From the NCBI GenBank assembly GCA_947173915.1, contig CAMWGZ010000014.1:1-14746 (forward strand): a stretch of DNA of 14,746 nucleotides, written 5' to 3'. Shown here piece by piece: positions 8,498 to 14,746 of this stretch. Each line of letters starts with the position of its first letter. The first letter of the stretch is position 1. The position numbers and the translations under genes are program-made. The notes beneath the pieces were generated by a model. That model saw nothing but the letters and a program-made list of their open reading frames with translations. It did not search any database and was not told where the DNA came from. The DNA is from an uncultured Alistipes sp. Lineage in GTDB: Bacteria > Bacteroidota > Bacteroidia > Bacteroidales > Rikenellaceae.

Positions 8498-10027
8498 CTA
8501 TTTTTCGGATCGACCGCCGCGCAGGCGCAGGGGACAGAGGGCCAGCAGCGGCTGCACCAGCTCCCGGTAGCTCACGCCGCATACGGCGCACGCCCCGGCA
8601 TAGAGGGCGGCGGCAAGCAGAAAGGCCCCCGCCAGAGCGACACCGCCCGACACGCTGCCGACAAGCAGCCGGCTCGCCCCCGAAGCAAACAGGGAGAGCA
8701 GCAGCAGCGCGGCAAGCGACCGGAGGGGAAGCAGCTGCCGCCAGCCGGTCTGCACCGAAGCGCCGACCGCACGGAACGCGGCCGCCAGACATCCGACCGT
8801 ACAGAGGGTCTGCACGGCCGCGACAGCGACCAGCGAAGGAAACCACCACACGCACAGCGCCTCAGTCAGAGTCAGCACGAGCGCCGTAACGAGGTGTATG
8901 TTCGAGAAGGTGCGCCCCTTGCCCAGCGCCAGCAGCACGGGAGAAAAGGGGACCACACGCAGCAGGACAACCGGAGTAACGAGTTGCAGCAGGACTCCCG
9001 CCGCCCGATATTCCGCGCCGTAAATCCACTCCATGACCGGAGAGGCGAACACACAGCAGAAGACCGCGAGGGGATAGATGACCTTGGCCGACTTGAGAAT
9101 GACCGAGGTCCACAAGCCGACGATCTCGCGGCTGCCCTCCCCTTCGTACCGCATGCGGGAAAACGCGGGCAGCAGCACGACGGAGGAGGCGTTCACGATC
9201 CAGGCGGCCAGCGGCAGCTCGACATATCCGTTGGCATAGAGGGCGAAGGCCGAGGCCCCCAGGTAGCGGCCGATGAAGAACGGCGAGACCGAAAGGATGA
9301 CGAATCCCCACACCCCCGCCAGGAAGAGCGGCAGGGAGAAGCCGAGTATCTCCCGCACCGAAACCCCGGTCGCCCGCGGCTCTAGACCGCGGAACGGCAT
9401 CCTCTCGACGAACGATCCGATGCCGAGCGAGAGCAGCGCCGCCGCGACGGAGCCTCCGACAGCCCCCGGGACTCCCCAGCCGCCCGCCACGACGGGCAGC
9501 AGCACGCCGGCGGCCGTCAGCGACCGGTTCGTCAGAAGATAGACCGCATTGAGGCGTGCCCTGTCGAGCGCGACCAACAGCGACTCGATCCCCAGCACCG
9601 GCATCAGCAAAAGAGGGGTCGGGGCGAATATCCGGAGCGCCGGCTCCAGCGCAGGGTTGTCGAGCGCCCGGGCGATGAGCCCCGCACCGACATAGAGCGA
9701 TGCGGAGAAGACGGCCCCCAAAGCAAGGAACATCCGGCGCATGCGGCCGACGAACGAGCGGCCCTCTTCGGCGGGCATGCGCACCAGAAAATAGGAGTAG
9801 GCCCGGGGCATCCCGAGCGAAAAGAGCATGAGCAGCGTCTGATAGACGTAGAACACCTGCCGGTAGGTGCCGTACTCCTCCGGCGTGAGGTAACGGGACA
9901 GCACGGCCAGCGTCCCCAGTCCGAAAAGCAGCGAACAGAGTTGGCTGGCCATCAGCCAGAGCGCCTGGATCGTTTTGCCCGACGTACCTCCCATCGCCGC
10001 ATCAGAGGCTCCAGTAGCGGAGCGCAT
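8498..10027 (-). CDS. Polysaccharide flippase, Wzx/MATE-like (lipopolysaccharide biosynthesis protein)
   Basis: This is a polytopic inner-membrane protein of up to 509 residues. By hydrophobicity I count about 12-14 membrane segments, the first being IQALWLMASQLCSLLFGLGTLAVL. The SRYLTPEEYGTYRQVF segment after helix 1 is the usual mark of Wzx/RfbX-type flippases, which move undecaprenyl-linked oligosaccharides to the periplasm. The hydrophilic stretch near 205-225 and the paired halves fit the MOP superfamily. Two starts are possible: ATG at 10027, overlapping the wbpA-like gene by 26 bases, or ATG at 9994, just after that gene's stop, with GGAG some bases upstream. The second gives 498 residues and an equally good first helix. 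Family confidence is high; the actual glycan is inferred from the upstream sugar genes. Confidence 0.88.
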   Translation of the reverse strand: MRSATGASDAAMGGTSGKTIQALWLMASQLCSLLFGLGTLAVLSRYLTPEEYGTYRQVFYVYQTLLMLFSLGMPRAYSYFLVRMPAEEGRSFVGRMRRMFLALGAVFSASLYVGAGLIARALDNPALEPALRIFAPTPLLLMPVLGIESLLVALDRARLNAVYLLTNRSLTAAGVLLPVVAGGWGVPGAVGGSVAAALLSLGIGSFVERMPFRGLEPRATGVSVREILGFSLPLFLAGVWGFVILSVSPFFIGRYLGASAFALYANGYVELPLAAWIVNASSVVLLPAFSRMRYEGEGSREIVGLWTSVILKSAKVIYPLAVFCCVFASPVMEWIYGAEYRAAGVLLQLVTPVVLLRVVPFSPVLLALGKGRTFSNIHLVTALVLTLTEALCVWWFPSLVAVAAVQTLCTVGCLAAAFRAVGASVQTGWRQLLPLRSLAALLLLSLFASGASRLLVGSVSGGVALAGAFLLAAALYAGACAVCGVSYRELVQPLLALCPLRLRGGRSEK

Positions 10028-11324
10028 GGATTTTATTCCGGTAAACGGAGCGCAGGTCGGCCACGCATCCCCCGGGTTTCACGATCGAAAGGAAATACTC
10101 CTCGCCGAGCGACCGGTAAGCGTCGTGCGGCACGGCCACCAGCACCAGGTCGTAGGGCGGGCGCAGCCGCTCCGTCAGTTCGATGCCGTACATCTCCCGC
10201 ACGCACCCGGCATCGGCGCAGGGGTCGGCCGCATCCACCTCGACACCGGCACGGGTCAGCTCGCCAAACAGCTCGGCCGCCTTCGAGTTGCGGCAGTCGG
10301 CAACATTCTCTTTATAGGTGATTCCCAGCTGCAATACCCGCCATCCGGCAAGGGGGGGGGAAATTGTGGCATCGCCCGCCCGCAGCTCGTCCAGCAAAGC
10401 CCGGGCGACGTAGCCCACCATCCCCTCATTAACCGCGCGGGCCGACTGCACGACAGGAATCCGCACCCCGGTCCCGGCGGCCTTCTCCAGCAGGTAGTAG
10501 GGATCGACCCCGATGCAGTGGCCGCCCACCAGTCCCGGCGCGACCCGCACGAAGTTCCATTTGGTCGCCGCCGCCTCGAGCGTCGCTGCGGTGTCGATCC
10601 CCAGCTCGCGGAAGAGCACCGCACACTCGTTCATCAGGGCGATATTCACGTCGCGCTGCACGTTCTCGAGCATCTTCGCGGCCTCGGCCACCCGGATCGA
10701 AGCGGCACGGAACACTCCGGCCCCGATTACCCGTCCGTACACCGCGGCCACCCCGTCGAGCGTCTCGGCATCACACCCCGCCACGACCTTTACCGTGCGG
10801 GAGAGCGTGTGCTCCCGATCGCCGGGATTGATCCGCTCGGGCGAATAGCCCACCTTGAAATCACGGCCCGCAACCAGTCCCGACACGCTTTCGAGCAGCG
10901 GCACGCACCGCTCCTCCGTACATCCGGGCCAGACCGTCGATTCGAAGACCACGCAGTCGCCCGGACGCAGGCAGCGCCCCACCGTGCGGGTCGCCTCGTC
11001 CAGACAGGAGAGGTCGGGCCGCCTGCGGGCATCGACCGGCGTGGGCACCGCGACGACATAGAAGACCGCCTCGGCGAGCGCCTCTTCGGAGGAGGAGAAG
11101 CGGATGCCGCACTCCCGGAAATCCTCCGGGCCGAAAGCACCCGAGGCATCGACACCTCCGCGCAGCTGCGCGATCCGCCGGGGATCGGTATCGTAGCCCA
11201 CCACCCGGAAGCAGCGGGAAAAGGCGAGCGCCAGCGGCAGCCCCACGTAACCCAGACCGACGACGGCCAGCGGGGATCGTCCGCCCGCCGTCAGGCGTTC
11301 GTATATCGCATCACTCCACCGCAT
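10002..11324 (-). CDS. wbpA: UDP-N-acetylglucosamine 6-dehydrogenase (WbpA/TviB-like nucleotide sugar dehydrogenase)
   Basis: This 440-residue NAD-dependent enzyme belongs to the UDP-glucose/UDP-HexNAc dehydrogenase family and oxidises C6 of the sugar twice to give a uronic acid. The Rossmann motif is GLGYVGLP (23-30), followed by PTPVD and FESTVWPG. The central [17 protein letters not shown] (217-233) dimer helix is present, and [14 protein letters not shown] (264-277) carries the catalytic Cys270. The [14 protein letters not shown] form favours the WbpA/TviB subgroup over WecC or UDP-glucose dehydrogenases, and the wbpD, wbpE and wbpB neighbours support UDP-GlcNAc as substrate. The start at 11324 ([11 protein letters not shown]) overlaps wbpD by 14 bases; the frame is open upstream to 11390 but only as a wbpD shadow. 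Codons 322-325 contain a C9 run. An exact substrate assignment is inference. Confidence 0.9.
   Translation of the reverse strand: MRWSDAIYERLTAGGRSPLAVVGLGYVGLPLALAFSRCFRVVGYDTDPRRIAQLRGGVDASGAFGPEDFRECGIRFSSSEEALAEAVFYVVAVPTPVDARRRPDLSCLDEATRTVGRCLRPGDCVVFESTVWPGCTEERCVPLLESVSGLVAGRDFKVGYSPERINPGDREHTLSRTVKVVAGCDAETLDGVAAVYGRVIGAGVFRAASIRVAEAAKMLENVQRDVNIALMNECAVLFRELGIDTAATLEAAATKWNFVRVAPGLVGGHCIGVDPYYLLEKAAGTGVRIPVVQSARAVNEGMVGYVARALLDELRAGDATISPPLAGWRVLQLGITYKENVADCRNSKAAELFGELTRAGVEVDAADPCADAGCVREMYGIELTERLRPPYDLVLVAVPHDAYRSLGEEYFLSIVKPGGCVADLRSVYRNKIHALRYWSL
10352..10360 (-). repeat. C9 homopolymer run within the wbpA-like coding sequence
   Basis: The coding strand reads TTTCCCCCCCCCTT, encoding Ser-Pro-Pro-Leu at residues 322-325. 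It lies in the linker between the central helical domain and the C-terminal UDP-binding domain (before [14 protein letters not shown]). The frame is intact at nine C in this sequence. Gain or loss of one base would remove the last roughly 115 residues. Confidence 0.9.
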
Positions 11325-11895
11325 GCACCTCACCGTTTTCCAAAAGATACTTTTCGCCCGACTCGCTGCAAAAGGCCACCCCCTCCGCATCGAACTCCAG
11401 CCGCTGTCCGCAGCGGCTCATCCAGCCGATCCGCCGGGCAGGCGCGCCGACGACCAGCGCATGGGGCGGCACCGACCGGGTAACCACGGCTCCGGCACCG
11501 ACGAAGGCATAGCGGCCGATCTCGACACCGCACACGACGGTGGCATTGGCACCGACGGTCGCACCGCACCGCACGACGGTCGGCGCATACTGCCCCCGGC
11601 GCGGCACGGCGCTGCGCGGATTGCGCACGTTGGTAAAGACGCACGAGGGTCCCAGGAAAACGTCGTCCTCGCAGATCACGCCGGAATAGACCGACACGTT
11701 GTTCTGTATCTTCACGTTCCGCCCCAGCTTCACGCCCGGGGCGATCATCACGTTCTGCCCCAGGTTGCAGCCGGGGCCAAGTTCGGCACCGGCCATCACA
11801 TGACAGAAATGCCAGATGCGGGTGCCGTCGCCAATGACCGCACCGTCATCGACGACGGCGGTGGGATGGACGAAATATTCGGTTTCGCGTTCCAT
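11311..11895 (-). CDS. wbpD: UDP-2-acetamido-3-amino-2,3-dideoxy-glucuronate N-acetyltransferase
   Basis: The enzyme adds acetyl from acetyl-CoA to the C3 amine, giving UDP-GlcNAc(3NAc)A. The protein of about 194 residues is a left-handed beta-helix built from hexapeptide repeats: [25 protein letters not shown], then [62 protein letters not shown] and [11 protein letters not shown] follow. The order and the C-terminal [15 protein letters not shown] segment agree closely with P. aeruginosa WbpD as I remember it. The ATG at 11895 is chosen because it gives an N-terminus close to that of WbpD. A GTG at 11901 is an alternative that would overlap the wbpE stop as GTGA. It follows the aminotransferase directly, as expected for consecutive pathway steps. 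Confidence 0.92.
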   Translation of the reverse strand: MERETEYFVHPTAVVDDGAVIGDGTRIWHFCHVMAGAELGPGCNLGQNVMIAPGVKLGRNVKIQNNVSVYSGVICEDDVFLGPSCVFTNVRNPRSAVPRRGQYAPTVVRCGATVGANATVVCGVEIGRYAFVGAGAVVTRSVPPHALVVGAPARRIGWMSRCGQRLEFDAEGVAFCSESGEKYLLENGEVHAVE

Positions 11896-11897
11896 GT

Positions 11898-13025
11898 TCA
11901 CTTCTTGAAAAATCGTTCGATAGCCCCGACGATCTCATCCTGCTGCGCGGTGGTAAGCTCGGTGTGGATCGGAAGCGAGAGCACGCACTGCGGCAACCGC
12001 AGCGCCGCATCCAGCCGCTCGTCCGCAACGCACAGCTCCCGGTAGGCGGGCTGCAGCGGCAGCGGCAGCGGATAATAGACCGCCGTAGGGATTCCCTCCT
12101 GCGCGAGCCGGGCGCGGAGCGCATCGCGCACCCCCTCCTCCACCGTCAGGGTATATTGGTGCCAGACATGGGTCGAGTCGGGAGCCTCGACGGGTGCGGC
12201 GACCTCCGCGACCGCCTCCAGACGGCGGGTGTAGTAGCGGGCAGCCGACGCGCGCGCGCCGATGCTTTCGCGCAGCCGGGGAAGTTTGGCCCGCAGCACC
12301 ACGGCCTGCACCGAATCGAGCCGCGAGTTGAGACCGAGCGTTTCGTGGCAGTAGCGTTCCCGCTGGCCGTGCGCGGCCATCATCCGGAGCCGCTCGCCCA
12401 GCCGATCGTCGTCGGTAAAAAGAGCGCCTCCGTCGCCGAAACACCCCAGCACCTTGGTGGGGAAGAACGACGTGCAGCCGATGTGCCCCATCGTGCCGGC
12501 ATATTTGCGCCGACCGTCGGAAAAAGTGTACTCCGCACCGAACGACTGGGCGTTATCCTCGATGACATAGAGTCCGTACTCGCGGGCGATCCCGAGGATC
12601 GGCTCCATCGCGCACGCCTGCCCGAAAAGATGGACCGGCACGATCGCCCTGGTGCGGGGCGTGATTACGCGCCGGAGGCTCTGCGGGTCCATGTTGAAAG
12701 TCTCCAGATCCACGTCGGCCATCACGGGCACGCCGCCCAGCAGGGCCACCGCCTCGGCGGGTGCGGCGTACGAGAAAGCCGGCACGATGACCTCGTCGCC
12801 CGCCTTCAGGCCGATGGCCATGAGGGCCAGCAAGAGTGCGTCGGTGCCGTTGCCGCAGGGGATCGTGTGGCGCACGCCGAGGTATTGCGACAGCTCGCGG
12901 GCGAACTCCCCGACCGCCGGCCCGTTGATGAAGGCCGAGGATTCGACCACCTCCCGGATGCCGGCCGCCACCTCCTCCCGGATCCGTTCGTACGGACCGT
13001 AAAGATCGACCATCTTAATCGCCAT
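11898..13025 (-). CDS. wbpE: DegT/DnrJ/EryC1/StrS aminotransferase, WbpE-type (UDP-3-keto-GlcNAcA aminotransferase)
   Basis: This PLP enzyme transfers an amine, usually from glutamate, to C3 of UDP-3-keto-GlcNAcA. The protein is 375 residues. Family markers are [15 protein letters not shown] (56-70), the [19 protein letters not shown] segment (79-97), and [10 protein letters not shown] (155-164) with Asp157 expected to contact the cofactor ring nitrogen. [17 protein letters not shown] (185-201) carries Lys191, which should form the Schiff base, and [15 protein letters not shown] is also kept. TSFFP-K-LGC-GDGGA is as in WbpE. The ATG at 13025 fits the family start; it overlaps the wbpB stop by 11 bases. 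A second ATG at 13013 (MVDLYGP) is possible. DegT enzymes act on many sugars, so the specificity call leans on the WbpA, WbpB and WbpD neighbours. Confidence 0.92.
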   Translation of the reverse strand: MAIKMVDLYGPYERIREEVAAGIREVVESSAFINGPAVGEFARELSQYLGVRHTIPCGNGTDALLLALMAIGLKAGDEVIVPAFSYAAPAEAVALLGGVPVMADVDLETFNMDPQSLRRVITPRTRAIVPVHLFGQACAMEPILGIAREYGLYVIEDNAQSFGAEYTFSDGRRKYAGTMGHIGCTSFFPTKVLGCFGDGGALFTDDDRLGERLRMMAAHGQRERYCHETLGLNSRLDSVQAVVLRAKLPRLRESIGARASAARYYTRRLEAVAEVAAPVEAPDSTHVWHQYTLTVEEGVRDALRARLAQEGIPTAVYYPLPLPLQPAYRELCVADERLDAALRLPQCVLSLPIHTELTTAQQDEIVGAIERFFKK

Positions 13026-13998
13026 CCCCGTTCCGTTTGAGGTTCGACACCGGATGCACCGCACGTCCGAGGCTCCGCGCCAGCGGATGATAGTCCCCCG
13101 TCAATCCCGAAGGGGTCGTGCCGCCGATGCGGAGGAGCAGTTCGACCGCCTCCCGCGCGTCGGCCGGTCCGAAACCTTCGCCCCGGAGAATCCGGCGGTA
13201 GCTCTCCGTGTGCAGATCGGCGAATCCCTGCGAAAAATCGAACTCCTCGCCGTCGATGGAGAGCCGCCGGTAAGGGGCCGCCCCCTCCTCCCCGCGACGG
13301 GGCAGGTGGCGCGCGTCGATGCTGAGCAGGTACCTTACCCGCGCGCGCCGGAGCAGCAGCGCGCCGGCGACGCAGCCGTCGTCGGCATAGTGGACCTCGC
13401 TCCGCTCGACGGCTCCGAAGATCCAGAGCAGCATATCGTAGAAATGGACCCCGATGTTCATCGCCACGCCGCCGCTCTTTCCGCTGTCGCCTTTCCACGA
13501 GGCGGCGTACCACCGCCCCCGGGGCGTGACGTAGGTCAGCTCGATGTCATAGATACGGTCGGGCGGGGCAGCCGCGATGCGCTCCTTGAGCCGAACGATC
13601 TCGGGGTGGAGGCGCAGTTGCAGGATCGTCCAGACACGGTGCCCGGTGCTTCGCTCCAGCTCGATCATCCGGTCGAGCTGCCGGGGATCGATCCCCAGCG
13701 GCTTCTCGCAGATCGCGTCGGCTCCCCGCTCCAGTCCCAGCGCCACGTGCGCGGCGTGCAGGTAATTGGGCGTGCAGACCGTCAGACAATCGACCGACCG
13801 CCGCTCCAGCAACCGGGCGAAAGCCGCCGGATCGGTCGTGAAGTCCGCCTCCGGAAAGTAACGGTCCAGAACGCCCACGCTGTCCGACAGGTCGTGCGCG
13901 GCGACCAGCTCGTGGCCCGTCGCCGCAATGGCCTGCAGATGACGGGGTGCGACGTATCCGGCCACCCCTATGATTGCGAATTTTTTCCTGTGATCCAT
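13015..13998 (-). CDS. wbpB: UDP-GlcNAcA 3-dehydrogenase (WbpB-type Gfo/Idh/MocA oxidoreductase)
   Basis: WbpB oxidises C3 of UDP-GlcNAc-uronic acid to the 3-keto sugar used by WbpE. The 327-residue protein opens with KKFAIIGVAGYVAPRHLQAI, a Rossmann NAD-binding segment of the WbpB subgroup. CTPNYLHAAH and ICEKPLGIDP (97-105) follow, with Lys99 being the usual catalytic Lys. The C-terminal domain has LQLRLHPEI, GRWYAASWKGDSGKSGGVAMNIGVHFYDMLLWIFG and DFSQGFADLHTESYRRIL. These match P. aeruginosa WbpB closely as I recall it, clearly better than generic Gfo/Idh proteins. The ATG at 13998 is chosen over the open frame up to 14082, which reaches into the promoter. It is the first gene of the six-gene operon. 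In known systems WbpB recycles NADH through 2-oxoglutarate, which couples it to WbpE. Confidence 0.93.
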   Translation of the reverse strand: MDHRKKFAIIGVAGYVAPRHLQAIAATGHELVAAHDLSDSVGVLDRYFPEADFTTDPAAFARLLERRSVDCLTVCTPNYLHAAHVALGLERGADAICEKPLGIDPRQLDRMIELERSTGHRVWTILQLRLHPEIVRLKERIAAAPPDRIYDIELTYVTPRGRWYAASWKGDSGKSGGVAMNIGVHFYDMLLWIFGAVERSEVHYADDGCVAGALLLRRARVRYLLSIDARHLPRRGEEGAAPYRRLSIDGEEFDFSQGFADLHTESYRRILRGEGFGPADAREAVELLLRIGGTTPSGLTGDYHPLARSLGRAVHPVSNLKRNGDGD

Positions 13999-14051
13999 AC
14001 CAGCAAACCGAATCGGCCTCCGCCCCGCTCCGAGACGGAGGAACCGTCGTG

Positions 14052-14059
14052 CAAAAATA
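14052..14059 (-). promoter_or_regulatory. Bacteroidetes-type -7 box upstream of the wbp operon
   Basis: On the minus strand TATTTTTG matches TAnnTTTG fully. It lies 53 bases before the wbpB ATG, so the leader would be about 45 bases. I find no clean TTTG at the -33 position (the bases there read GTGCG), so the promoter may be weak or need an activator. It is the only full -7 match on this strand between wbpB and the tRNA terminator. Confidence 0.5.
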
Positions 14060-14112
14060 CGCAAAATCCTTTTGATTCGCACTCGATTTCCTCACGGGGG
14101 CACGCAAAATCC
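14059..14112. repeat. 11-bp direct repeat flanking the wbp promoter region
   Basis: ACGCAAAATCC occurs at 14059-14069 and again at 14102-14112, 43 bases apart start to start. On the operon strand one copy abuts the -7 box and the other abuts the G10 run. A regulator binding pair or a deletion-prone repeat are both possible; chance is not excluded in a short AT-rich stretch. Confidence 0.65.
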
Positions 14113-14120
14113 CCCCCCCC
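14111..14120. repeat. C10 homopolymer run upstream of the wbp operon
   Basis: Ten consecutive C on the plus strand (G10 on the operon strand) lie about 50 bases upstream of the predicted -7 box, between AAAAT and GAAAAAC. Such runs change length readily during replication. At this distance it could affect an upstream activator site but would not alter core promoter spacing. Confidence 0.9.
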
Positions 14121-14193
14121 GAAAAACAAGCTGAATAACAGATGTTTAACACACAGAAATCCCACCCGAAAAGGCGGGGTCCCGAAAAAGACG

Positions 14194-14249
14194 GGCTTCC
14201 TGCCCTTGTCGCCGCACCGGAACACGCCGGCACAAGGGCGCAGGAGGCC
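14194..14249. repeat. Imperfect 20-bp inverted repeat, possible second terminator
   Basis: GGCTTCCTG (14194-14202) pairs with CAGGAGGCC (14241-14249), CCCTTGT (14203-14209) with ACAAGGG (14232-14238), and GCCG (14211-14214) with CGGC (14228-14231), leaving a 13-base loop and two small bulges. On the minus strand the stem is followed by CGTCTTTTTC, so it could back up the tRNA terminator. One pair is a G-U wobble only on the plus strand (A-C on the minus), which slightly disfavours the minus-strand reading. Confidence 0.6.
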
Positions 14250-14251
14250 GC

Positions 14252-14295
14252 AAAAAAAGACGACCGACATCGGCTTGGAAACCAATATCGGTCGT
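14252..14295 (-). terminator. Rho-independent terminator of tRNA-Arg
   Basis: On the minus strand, ACGACCGA pairs with TCGGTCGT (plus 14260-14267 and 14288-14295), and the stem extends inward with further pairs (ATTGG with CCGAT, imperfect). It is followed by CTTTTTTTG, an uninterrupted T7. It begins 6 bases after the tRNA 3' end, in the right place to end that transcript before the wbp promoter. Confidence 0.85.
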
Positions 14296-14300
14296 CGTCG

Positions 14301-14374
14301 TGATTCCGGAGCGGTTCGAACGCTCGACCCACAGCTTAGAAGGCTGTTGCTCTATCCAACTGAGCTACGGAACC
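14301..14374 (-). tRNA. tRNA-Arg (anticodon UCU)
   Basis: The minus strand folds into a complete 74-nt cloverleaf. The acceptor stem is GGTTCCG with CGGAATC (one G-U pair) and the discriminator base is A. The D arm is GCTC-AGTTGGATA-GAGC. The anticodon stem is ACAGC with GCTGT around CTTCTAA, giving anticodon TCT, which reads AGA and AGG. The T arm is GAGCG-TTCGAAC-CGCTC. The 3' CCA is not encoded and must be added by the CCA enzyme. A strong terminator follows. Confidence 0.97.
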
Positions 14375-14414
14375 GGCCGCAACGCCGTATCCGCACGATG
14401 CGCCGTTGCGTGGG

Positions 14415-14446
14415 CAAAGATACGAAAAATTTCCGTTCGCACGCAA
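14415..14446 (-). promoter_or_regulatory. Promoter of tRNA-Arg
   Basis: On the minus strand, TTG (plus 14444-14446) and TATCTTTG (plus 14415-14422) are 21 bases apart, which fits the Bacteroidetes -33/-7 pattern. The -7 box ends 40 bases before the tRNA 5' end, leaving a leader of about 30-35 bases to be removed by RNase P. Confidence 0.65.
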
Positions 14447-14483
14447 TATCATCCGCCGAAAGGTGCATTTTTCAGCGATTTAT

Positions 14484-14514
14484 TTTGCCGCACGGAATAT
14501 TTTGCCTACATTTG
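14484..14514 (+). promoter_or_regulatory. Promoter of rpsP, full Bacteroidetes consensus
   Basis: TTTG (14484-14487), 19 bases, then TACATTTG (14507-14514): both boxes match the Bacteroidetes housekeeping consensus and the spacing is ideal. The start of transcription should be near 14520, giving an AT-rich leader of about 55 bases with no Shine-Dalgarno sequence before the ATG, usual for highly expressed genes of this phylum. Confidence 0.8.
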
Positions 14515-14574
14515 CAGGCTTAAAATCCTTAACGGGTGAGCTTTTATTAACCTTTATTCAAAATTTTATAGCAA

Positions 14575-14746
14575 ATGGCTGTTAAAATTCGTCTGGCACG
14601 CCACGGTAAGAAAGGCTACGCTTTCTACCACATCGTTGCCGCAGATAGCAGAGCGCCACGTGATGGTAAATTCATCGAGAAGTTGGGTACGTACAACCCC
14701 AACACGAATCCTGCTACGATCGACCTGAACTTCGAGCAAGCACTGG
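14575..14746 (+). CDS. rpsP: 30S ribosomal protein S16 (N-terminal part, 3' end outside window)
   Basis: S16 binds 16S rRNA in the body of the small subunit and is needed for assembly. The 57 visible residues, [20 protein letters not shown], then [22 protein letters not shown], then [15 protein letters not shown], are the standard S16 N-terminus; RLxRxGxKxxxxYxIVxADSRxxRDGxxIExxGxYNP is the family signature. The base composition is lower in GC than the rest of the window, as is common for ribosomal protein genes with selected codons. It is divergent from tRNA-Arg and has its own strong promoter. Confidence 0.97.
   Translation, partial: MAVKIRLARHGKKGYAFYHIVAADSRAPRDGKFIEKLGTYNPNTNPATIDLNFEQAL

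Larger units (their letters stand above)
13999..14300. other. Non-coding region between the polysaccharide operon and tRNA-Arg
   Basis: This 302-base stretch has no convincing gene. From right to left it holds the tRNA terminator hairpin, a 20-bp imperfect inverted repeat, two small CCCG/CGGG hairpins arranged as direct repeats (14165-14178 and 14181-14195), a C10 run, two copies of an 11-base direct repeat, a -7 box for the operon and a leader of about 45 bases with competing short hairpins. The open frames crossing it are shadows. Confidence 0.7.

Noticed and set aside
7364..9385. A 673-codon plus-strand frame opposite the glycosyltransferase and flippase
   Set aside because: It is a shadow of two overlapping membrane/polysaccharide genes on the minus strand; the translation is rich in Arg, Gln, Gly and His with no recognisable domain.
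10002..11324. Calling the dehydrogenase WecC (UDP-ManNAc dehydrogenase)
   Set aside because: The catalytic-Cys region has the WbpA/TviB form [14 protein letters not shown], no WecB epimerase is adjacent, and WbpB/E/D neighbours favour UDP-GlcNAc as substrate.
13999..14160. Invertible capsule-type promoter as in Bacteroides fragilis
   Set aside because: No pair of inverted repeats flanks the promoter; the only repeat there is direct. No invertase gene is in the window.
7259..14374. The polysaccharide operon as an integrative island inserted at the tRNA-Arg 3' end
   Set aside because: I found no second copy of the tRNA 3' end at the other border and no integrase, transposase or phage gene. 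The position beside a tRNA alone is not enough.
14300..14539. Small plus-strand frame across tRNA-Arg and the rpsP promoter
   Set aside because: The first part is just the reverse complement of the tRNA, and the rest covers promoter sequence. No coding signal.

Overview
The window looks like chromosome from a GC-rich member of the Bacteroidales, most likely Alistipes or another Rikenellaceae. That assignment is an inference. It rests on Bacteroidetes-type promoters (TAnnTTTG -7 boxes, one with a TTTG box 19 bases upstream), weak or absent Shine-Dalgarno sequences, an LptB of the form I know from Bacteroidales, and high GC with strong G/C third-position use.

Layout. (1) Positions 1-917, minus strand: the N-terminal 305 residues of RecQ helicase, cut by the window edge. 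(2) A short AT-rich divergent promoter region at 918-1013. (3) Positions 1014-7176, plus strand: a tightly packed run lptB - aroA - aroC - prmC - recX - M23 peptidase. It joins LPS transport, the last two shikimate-pathway steps, release-factor methylation, RecA control and a secreted LytM-type protein. Spacings are 13 and 15 bases, then overlaps of 4, 25 and 16 bases, so one transcript is likely. (4) Positions 7259-13998, minus strand, convergent with the previous block: a six-gene surface-polysaccharide operon, transcribed wbpB - wbpE - wbpD - wbpA-like - wzx-like flippase - GT4 glycosyltransferase. (5) A structured non-coding stretch at 13999-14300. (6) tRNA-Arg(UCU) on the minus strand. 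(7) rpsP (ribosomal protein S16) on the plus strand, cut by the right edge.

How the genes work together. WbpA, WbpB, WbpE and WbpD are the four activities that turn UDP-GlcNAc into UDP-2,3-diacetamido-2,3-dideoxy-glucuronic acid: oxidation at C6, oxidation at C3, transamination at C3 and N-acetylation. The flippase and glycosyltransferase behind them suggest the sugar goes into an exported glycan. No WbpI-type 2-epimerase, polymerase, initiating sugar transferase or ligase lies in the window, so the locus must rely on genes elsewhere or make a short glycan.

Most notable signals: a C9 run inside the wbpA-like coding sequence and a C10 run upstream of the operon promoter, both possible slippage sites; an 11-bp direct repeat in that promoter region; tandem hairpins between the tRNA and the operon; a 15-bp in-frame tandem repeat beside the active-site motif of aroA; and non-textbook motif versions in both AroA and AroC. 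I found no insertion sequence, CRISPR array, phage gene or clearly novel multi-gene system.
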